Assembly (NCBI GenBank): GCA_012841425.1
Contig: DUUR01000269.1
Location: 1-5,269 of the forward strand
Direction: 5' to 3'
DNA length: 5,269 nucleotides
Source: Bacteroidales bacterium
GTDB lineage: Bacteria > Bacteroidota > Bacteroidia > Bacteroidales > Dysgonomonadaceae
Program-made: the position numbers and the translations under genes
The notes under the pieces: generated by a model
What the model saw: only the letters and a program-made list of their open reading frames with translations
What the model was told of the DNA's origin: nothing
The model's database searches: none
In this document: positions 1 to 5,269 of the stretch, piece after piece
Layout: the number at the start of each line of letters is the position of its first letter
Numbering within the stretch: the first letter of the stretch is position 1

Positions 1-75
1 GGGCTTACCGTTGCAGTTAATATATCTGATAGTGATGGTATTTGCACTACCATTATTGTTCCCTTTTTAGTATAA
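1..75 (+). CDS. C-terminal end of a protein, possibly a sensor histidine kinase (5' cut by window edge)
   Basis: An open frame runs from base 1 to a TAA at 73-75 and gives 24 residues, beginning GLTVAVN and ending TTIIVPFLV. The pattern of a short hydrophobic strand (LTVAV), a polar turn (SDSDG) and a second strand (TTIIVPF) resembles the last two strands of a HATPase_c domain, where kinases often read G-x-L-x-V ... G-T-T-x-x-V-x-x-P. That would make it the end of a sensor histidine kinase, but this is inference from a very short tail, and other beta-rich proteins could end the same way. It converges on the next gene with 19 bases between the two stop codons and no visible hairpin terminator. 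Confidence 0.4.
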   Translation, partial: GLTVAVNISDSDGICTTIIVPFLV

Positions 76-94
76 CAGAATTAAATATGATTTG

Positions 95-985
95 TCAATC
101 CTCCATTACAAAACTGTTAGACCCTATGTGATGCCCATCTGCAAAGATATCAGCTTTGTAAGTTCCAGGCATTAAGAACTCTTCTATATCCCAGTACATT
201 GTTACTGGGATTTCTTCTCCTCCATACTCTACAATTCGTTTCATAGAATAGAGTATGTCACTGTTTTCATATGTAAACAAGTTGTTAGGATTTTTAGAGA
301 GAACATTGCCATCGGGGGTCATTATTCTTATGTAAATTGTTCTTTCGCCTGGCTCGGCTGTAATATTACGAGTAACAGTAAAAGAAACAACAAATTGTGT
401 ACTTCTGCTAAGCCTAGATTGCTCTCGACCTCTATCATTTACAGCTTTAGAATTAATATTTGTGGCCACAAGCTGTGCAGCAAGAGAAACTTTTTCAGAA
501 AGCTTTTCACGTTCTTGAGAAACCTGCTGAAGTGTTCTGCTTGTTTTGTTAAATTGATTTGTTATTTGCTCATTCTCTGCACGTAACTCTTGATTCAAGG
601 TGTTTAAAGAATCTATTTGATGAATATACGAACGTAATATTTTACGCAGAGTAGCCAACTCGTCAGTCAAACGCTTTATCTCAGCTTTATCACTTGCTTG
701 GGTCATTCTAAGTTCTTCTTGGAGTCGTAGAACTTTAGCTTGTTCATTCTGAAGTTTATATAATAGTGAATCATTCTGTACACTGAATTTGAATCCTTCA
801 TATTGCAATAAGATAGCTTCATACTCATCTTCAAGTTCTTGTTTGTCTACTACATATTGTTCTTGCATCTCTTTCATTTGAGAATTTCCCGTAACAAGAT
901 AACCAATAAGTATGGCAGTTATGATAACTAATAATCCTATAATTGCAATAAGTTGTGGAGTTCGTTCCCTAAAGTCTATCTTCAT
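95..985 (-). CDS. Single-pass membrane protein with long coiled coil and beta-rich C-terminal domain, function unknown
   Basis: This gene encodes 296 residues. Residues 1-10 are charged, and residues 11-32 form one hydrophobic helix (LIAIIGLLVIITAILIGYL). Residues about 36-170 are rich in E, Q, K, R and L with heptad-like spacing, as expected for a long coiled coil. A Ser/Arg-rich linker (about 180-195) leads to a predicted beta-sandwich domain at about 196-294, which alternates hydrophobic strands with turns such as TPDG, MPGTY and ADG. No catalytic motif is visible. The mild positive charge before the helix suggests N-in topology, with the coiled coil and beta domain in the periplasm (inference). 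The layout resembles conserved hypothetical proteins of Bacteroidales. It might be a structural or scaffold protein of the envelope, but nothing here proves that. The ATG at 983-985 is supported by an AAGGA and a promoter just upstream. Confidence 0.85.
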   Translation of the reverse strand: MKIDFRERTPQLIAIIGLLVIITAILIGYLVTGNSQMKEMQEQYVVDKQELEDEYEAILLQYEGFKFSVQNDSLLYKLQNEQAKVLRLQEELRMTQASDKAEIKRLTDELATLRKILRSYIHQIDSLNTLNQELRAENEQITNQFNKTSRTLQQVSQEREKLSEKVSLAAQLVATNINSKAVNDRGREQSRLSRSTQFVVSFTVTRNITAEPGERTIYIRIMTPDGNVLSKNPNNLFTYENSDILYSMKRIVEYGGEEIPVTMYWDIEEFLMPGTYKADIFADGHHIGSNSFVMED

Positions 986-991
986 CGTAAG

Positions 992-996
992 TCCTT
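992..996 (-). promoter_or_regulatory. Shine-Dalgarno-like AAGGA before the coiled-coil membrane protein gene
   Basis: On the minus strand AAGGA lies 6 bases before the ATG at 983-985, a workable ribosome-binding distance. Bacteroidota genes often lack such a site, so it mildly supports this start. The 5-base match could be chance. Confidence 0.35.
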
Positions 997-1012
997 ATTT
1001 TTCAATAGATGT

Positions 1013-1044
1013 CAAAAGTAGATGTTTTCATTCTAATACCCAAT
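1013..1044 (-). promoter_or_regulatory. Bacteroidota-type sigma promoter for the coiled-coil membrane protein gene
   Basis: Reading the minus strand, ATTG at 1044-1041 is followed after 20 bases by TACTTTTG at 1020-1013. This fits the Bacteroides consensus TTTG-N(about 19)-TAnnTTTG, with a full match at the -7 box and three of four bases at the -33 box. Transcription would start a few bases downstream and give a leader of roughly 20 bases before the ATG at 985. The position, spacing and orientation all agree with use by this gene. Confidence 0.6.
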
Positions 1045-1098
1045 CTTTAAGAACTCTTTTTGATAAATTTAAGAATTGATTTTTCTATTGATATGAGG

Positions 1099-1127
1099 TT
1101 TAAAAGAATATTAAATTCTTTTTTAAC
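1099..1127. repeat. Imperfect inverted repeat in the divergent intergenic region
   Basis: AAAAGAAT (1102-1109) and ATTCTTTT (1115-1122) are perfect 8-base inverted arms around a 5-base centre. GTT at 1099-1101 can pair with AAC at 1125-1127 past a 2-base bulge. It lies about 55 bases upstream of the minus-strand -33 element and about 90 bases upstream of the peptidase start, so it could be an operator for either gene. In such AT-rich DNA an arm of this length is not far from chance expectation. No other gene, RNA or riboswitch is visible in 986-1217. Confidence 0.35.
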
Positions 1128-1217
1128 TATCGTTTTCATTAACTTTATATTTTAATTAAATGATTTGAATACATAGTATTAAACAATATAGGACAAATTT
1201 TTAAGAATAGATTTAAA

Positions 1218-3389
1218 ATGATGAGAAAGTTTATAGTTGTACTTACAGTTACACTTGGTTTTGTTACTACTGCTTTTGCCGATGAAGGGATGTGGATGCT
1301 AAATCTTTTAAAACAGCAAAAGCTCACAGAAATGAAGAGTATGGGTTTAGAACTAGAAGATTATGATATTTATAATCCAGATGGCTCGTCGCTCAAAGAT
1401 GCCGTTGTACAGTTTGGGAGAGGTTGTACAGGTGAAGTAATTTCCTCTCAAGGACTTGTATTAACTAACCACCATTGTGGATATTCACAAATACAAAGTC
1501 ATAGTTCTATTGAAAATAATCTTCTTGATGACGGTTTCTGGGCTAAGTCATTTGATGAAGAATTGCCTAATCCTGGACTTACAGTAACTTTTATTGAGAG
1601 GATAGATGATGTTACCGATTATGTAACTGAGTGCCTTAAACGTGATAGTAATGAGGATTCATTGGGCGTTTTTTATCTCTCTCCAGCTTATCTTAATAAA
1701 ATAGCCATAGAAAAAGTTGGTGAGGAGTATCTTAAAGCCAACCTTGGCTATGAGGTGGAGATTAAACCTTTCTTTGAAGGTAATCAGTACTATATGTTCA
1801 CAAAGAAAATTTATTCTGATATTAGACTTGTGGGTTCTCCGCCAAGTTCAATAGGTAAATTTGGTGCTGATACTGATAATTGGATGTGGCCAAGGCACAC
1901 AGGAGACTTTTCGATATTCAGAATCTATGCTAACAAAGAGGGCAATCCTGCGCCATATTCTGCAGATAATATTCCTTTACAACCAAAGAGGTGGTTAAAG
2001 ATTTCAAATGAAGGTGTTGATGAAGGTGATTTTGCCATGATGTTGGGCTTTCCTGGAACAACAAATAAATATTACACCTCAGGAGAAGTTGCAGAAAGAA
2101 GAGATATTGATAATAGTGTTAGGATTAATATGCGAGAAGTTAGGCAAAACGCCATGCTTGAGGAGATGTTGAATAATCCTGAGGTTAAGATTCAATATGC
2201 TGCCAAATATAGTGGATCAACAAATGCATATAAAAATGCAATTGGTACTAATTGGGCAATCGATTTGAGAGATTTTGAGGGATTGAAAAAGGCTGAAGAG
2301 CAAAGACTTATAAAATGGGCCCAAGATAACAACGAGCCTCTTTATATTGAAGCTTTAAATGAAATAGAGAATATATTAAATGAACGTGCCAATTTACGTT
2401 ATAGAAGTTGGATGTTAAATGAAGGTATTACTAGAGCTGTAGAATTTGCTGCAGTGCCTACAAAATCTTCCGACGAATTAGCTGATGCGATTGAATCAGG
2501 AGATGGAGATCTTGAAATTTTGCATGAAAATCTTTTAAACGATTTCAATAGGTTTGCAAATAAAGATTATAATGTTGAAGTAGATAAGAAGATTGCAAAA
2601 ACTATGATTAAAGCATATACCAGTTTAATCGATAAGGACAAACAACCTGAGTATTTCAATCAAATCTATGCAGAGTTTGATGGGAATATTGATAAGTTTA
2701 TCGATTATATATTCGAAAACTCAATCTTCGGAAATAGTGAGAATATCAATCATTTTCTTGCATCAGAAGCTAAATCAGCCGAAACGCTTAGAAATGATCC
2801 TATGTTTCTTTTTGTGAAATCAGTTAGAGAGGAGGCTGCCGATTTAAGTAGGAAGTTATCTACATATAATATACCCTTTGCAAAGGCCCGTAAAACATAT
2901 ATTAAAGGCATTTTAGAAATGGATGGTCCATATAAACACTTTCCAGATGCAAATCTCTCATTGCGTTTAACCTACGGTCAGGTTAAAGGCTATAACCCTC
3001 GCGATGCTGTGGCATATAGTCACCAAACAACACTAAAAGGAGTCATTGAGAAAGAAGATTCTAGTAACTGGGAGTTTGTAGTTCCTGCAAAATTAAAAGA
3101 GCTGTATCTTAAGAAAGATTATGGGAATTATAAATTAGGAGAGGATATTATGCCGGTTAATTTTGTTGCCACAACTCATACTACAGGTGGTAATTCAGGC
3201 AGCCCTGTACTTAATGGTAGAGGCGAGTTAATAGGTATAAACTTCGATCGTAACTGGGAGGGAGTTGGAGGTGATATACAGTATCTCCCCGACTATCAGA
3301 GAAGCATAATTGTTGATATTCGTTATGTACTCTTTATAATTGAAAAGTTTGCAAATTCAACTCATTTAATTGAAGAGTTAGAGTTGTAA
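1218..3389 (+). CDS. dpp11: Asp/Glu-specific dipeptidyl-peptidase, S46 family (DPP11 type), secreted
   Basis: This serine exopeptidase removes N-terminal dipeptides, preferring Asp or Glu at the second position, and acts in the periplasm or at the cell surface. Of its 723 residues, 1-21 are a signal peptide probably cut at AFA|DE. The chymotrypsin-like fold is interrupted by a helical domain at roughly 275-570. The catalytic triad is His86 (TNHHCGY), Asp230 (PRHTGDF) and Ser660 (GGNSGSP). Asn221, Trp222, Asn336 and Asp677 match residues that hold the substrate amino group in S46 structures. Arg678 in FDRNWE is the acidic-specificity residue, where DPP7 has Gly. Cys70 and Cys87 probably form a disulfide. 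Length and motifs match Porphyromonas gingivalis DPP11 (about 720 residues, compared from memory). Two adjacent ATGs (1218, 1221) are possible starts. No Shine-Dalgarno is seen. The gene appears monocistronic and ends before a shared terminator. Confidence 0.95.
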   Translation: MMRKFIVVLTVTLGFVTTAFADEGMWMLNLLKQQKLTEMKSMGLELEDYDIYNPDGSSLKDAVVQFGRGCTGEVISSQGLVLTNHHCGYSQIQSHSSIENNLLDDGFWAKSFDEELPNPGLTVTFIERIDDVTDYVTECLKRDSNEDSLGVFYLSPAYLNKIAIEKVGEEYLKANLGYEVEIKPFFEGNQYYMFTKKIYSDIRLVGSPPSSIGKFGADTDNWMWPRHTGDFSIFRIYANKEGNPAPYSADNIPLQPKRWLKISNEGVDEGDFAMMLGFPGTTNKYYTSGEVAERRDIDNSVRINMREVRQNAMLEEMLNNPEVKIQYAAKYSGSTNAYKNAIGTNWAIDLRDFEGLKKAEEQRLIKWAQDNNEPLYIEALNEIENILNERANLRYRSWMLNEGITRAVEFAAVPTKSSDELADAIESGDGDLEILHENLLNDFNRFANKDYNVEVDKKIAKTMIKAYTSLIDKDKQPEYFNQIYAEFDGNIDKFIDYIFENSIFGNSENINHFLASEAKSAETLRNDPMFLFVKSVREEAADLSRKLSTYNIPFAKARKTYIKGILEMDGPYKHFPDANLSLRLTYGQVKGYNPRDAVAYSHQTTLKGVIEKEDSSNWEFVVPAKLKELYLKKDYGNYKLGEDIMPVNFVATTHTTGGNSGSPVLNGRGELIGINFDRNWEGVGGDIQYLPDYQRSIIVDIRYVLFIIEKFANSTHLIEELEL

Positions 3390-3456
3390 AACAGGGACTT
3401 AGGGCATTATTGACTGAGGAAGAAGCGATTAAAAAAGTTATAGATTAATCTAACAA

Positions 3457-3481
3457 AAAAGGCGGTAATTAACCGCCTTTT
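3457..3481. terminator. Bidirectional intrinsic terminator shared by dpp11 and the sulfhydrylase gene
   Basis: AAAAGGCGGT (3457-3466) and ACCGCCTTTT (3472-3481) form a perfect 10-base-pair stem around the 5-base loop AATTA. It is the only clear GC-rich hairpin in the intergenic DNA. The plus-strand transcript of the peptidase gene, which stops at 3389, ends in TTTTATAT. The minus-strand transcript of the sulfhydrylase gene, which stops at 3508, ends in a longer run of six T. The structure therefore suits both convergent genes and looks somewhat stronger for the minus strand. Confidence 0.9.
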
Positions 3482-3507
3482 ATATAATGCTTAACTTCTT
3501 TATTTGC

Positions 3508-4860
<1,353 letters not shown>

Positions 4861-4891
4861 TTATATGTAGGAATAAGTGATAAATTAACAA

Positions 4892-5269
4892 TTACTCTGT
4901 AAAAAGTCTACTTCTAGCTATCATGCAAGCACCAACTACCCCCGCTTTGTTTGTGAGTTTTGATGCTACAATTTTAGAGTCTTTGTTAACAAGGTTAAGA
5001 GAATACTTTCTGATAGCACTTTTTATTGGTAACATAATAAAACCACCAGTTTCGGCAACCTGTCCACCTATTACTACCAATTCAGGGTTAAAGATGTTAA
5101 TTATGCCCGAAATATATCTGCCCAAGTTATTTCCCACCTCCTCAACTATCTCAATACAGAGCGTGTCTTCCATATTGGTGGCTTTTATGATGTCTGTTAA
5201 AGTGAGTTTATTTAAATCTTTAACCATATTAGTTAAAATGGAGCTTTCTCCATTTGCTATGCGCTCTAA
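4892..5269 (-). CDS. ROK-family protein (sugar kinase or NagC-type regulator), C-terminal part, 5' end beyond window
   Basis: The frame ends at a TAA (4892-4894) and stays open to the last base, giving 125 residues. The ATG at 5225-5227 is internal: the 14 codons before it (LERIANGESSILTN) continue the ROK pattern, so the true start lies outside the window. ROK C-terminal features seen are GNNLGRYISGIINIFNPELVVIGG, where NPE and IGG are typical, and the ending AGVVGACMIA, like the usual AGxxGAA. The cofactor-binding N-terminal lobe, the ExGH and cysteine zinc motif and any helix-turn-helix are all outside, so a glucokinase-like enzyme and a transcriptional repressor cannot be told apart. Its stop is 85 bases from the metY start on the same strand. 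Read-through into metY is possible, but the -7 box suggests separate transcription. Confidence 0.85.
   Translation of the reverse strand, partial: LERIANGESSILTNMVKDLNKLTLTDIIKATNMEDTLCIEIVEEVGNNLGRYISGIINIFNPELVVIGGQVAETGGFIMLPIKSAIRKYSLNLVNKDSKIVASKLTNKAGVVGACMIARSRLFTE

Noticed and set aside
73..119. Inverted TAACAG / CTGTTA around the convergent stops
   Set aside because: The arms are only 6 bases with a 35-base loop and no GC-rich stem, too weak for a terminator.
395..586. 63-codon open frame on the plus strand
   Set aside because: It lies wholly inside the coiled-coil membrane protein gene on the other strand. It is rich in Cys, Leu and Ser with no family pattern, as expected for a shadow of that gene.
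1145..1327. 60-codon open frame on the minus strand
   Set aside because: It overlaps the signal-peptide region of the peptidase gene and AT-rich intergenic DNA. It has no family pattern and looks like a shadow frame.
5236..5255. Perfect 8-base hairpin (AAATGGAG / CTCCATTT, 4-base loop)
   Set aside because: It lies inside the ROK coding frame, has no T-run in the right place, and the encoded residues fit the family, so it is best explained as coincidence of coding sequence.

Overview
This AT-rich window most likely comes from a Bacteroidota genome, probably an anaerobic Bacteroidales. Three things point there. It carries an S46 dipeptidyl-peptidase closely matching the Porphyromonas DPP11 type. 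It has two sites matching the Bacteroidota -7 promoter box TAnnTTTG. Its longest gene has no Shine-Dalgarno sequence. No species can be named from the sequence alone.

Layout from left to right. At 1-75 (+) is the last 24 codons of a gene cut by the window edge; its tail resembles the end of a histidine-kinase ATPase domain. After only 19 bases comes the stop of a convergent gene, 95-985 (-). It encodes a single-pass membrane protein with a long coiled coil and a beta-rich C-terminal domain, and its function is unknown. A 232-base divergent intergenic region (986-1217) holds a good promoter for that gene, a small inverted repeat and a repeated 8-mer. On the other side, 1218-3389 (+) encodes a complete secreted S46 dipeptidyl-peptidase whose specificity residue (Arg678) marks it as the Asp/Glu-specific type, DPP11. 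A GC-rich hairpin at 3457-3481, flanked by A and T runs, is a bidirectional terminator shared with the convergent gene at 3508-4806 (-). That gene is a complete PLP-dependent O-acetylhomoserine sulfhydrylase (MetY type) with its own -7 box. Upstream of it, 4892 to the window end (-) is the C-terminal 125 residues of a ROK-family protein that continues beyond the window.

The genes look like separate transcription units rather than one pathway. The peptidase would release acidic dipeptides from proteins for uptake, which fits a peptide-fermenting or host-associated life style. The sulfhydrylase makes homocysteine for methionine synthesis. The ROK protein would sense or phosphorylate a sugar. 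I found no tRNA, rRNA, CRISPR array, insertion sequence, riboswitch or phage gene. I also saw no clear sign of a new multi-gene system. The least explained element is the coiled-coil membrane protein.
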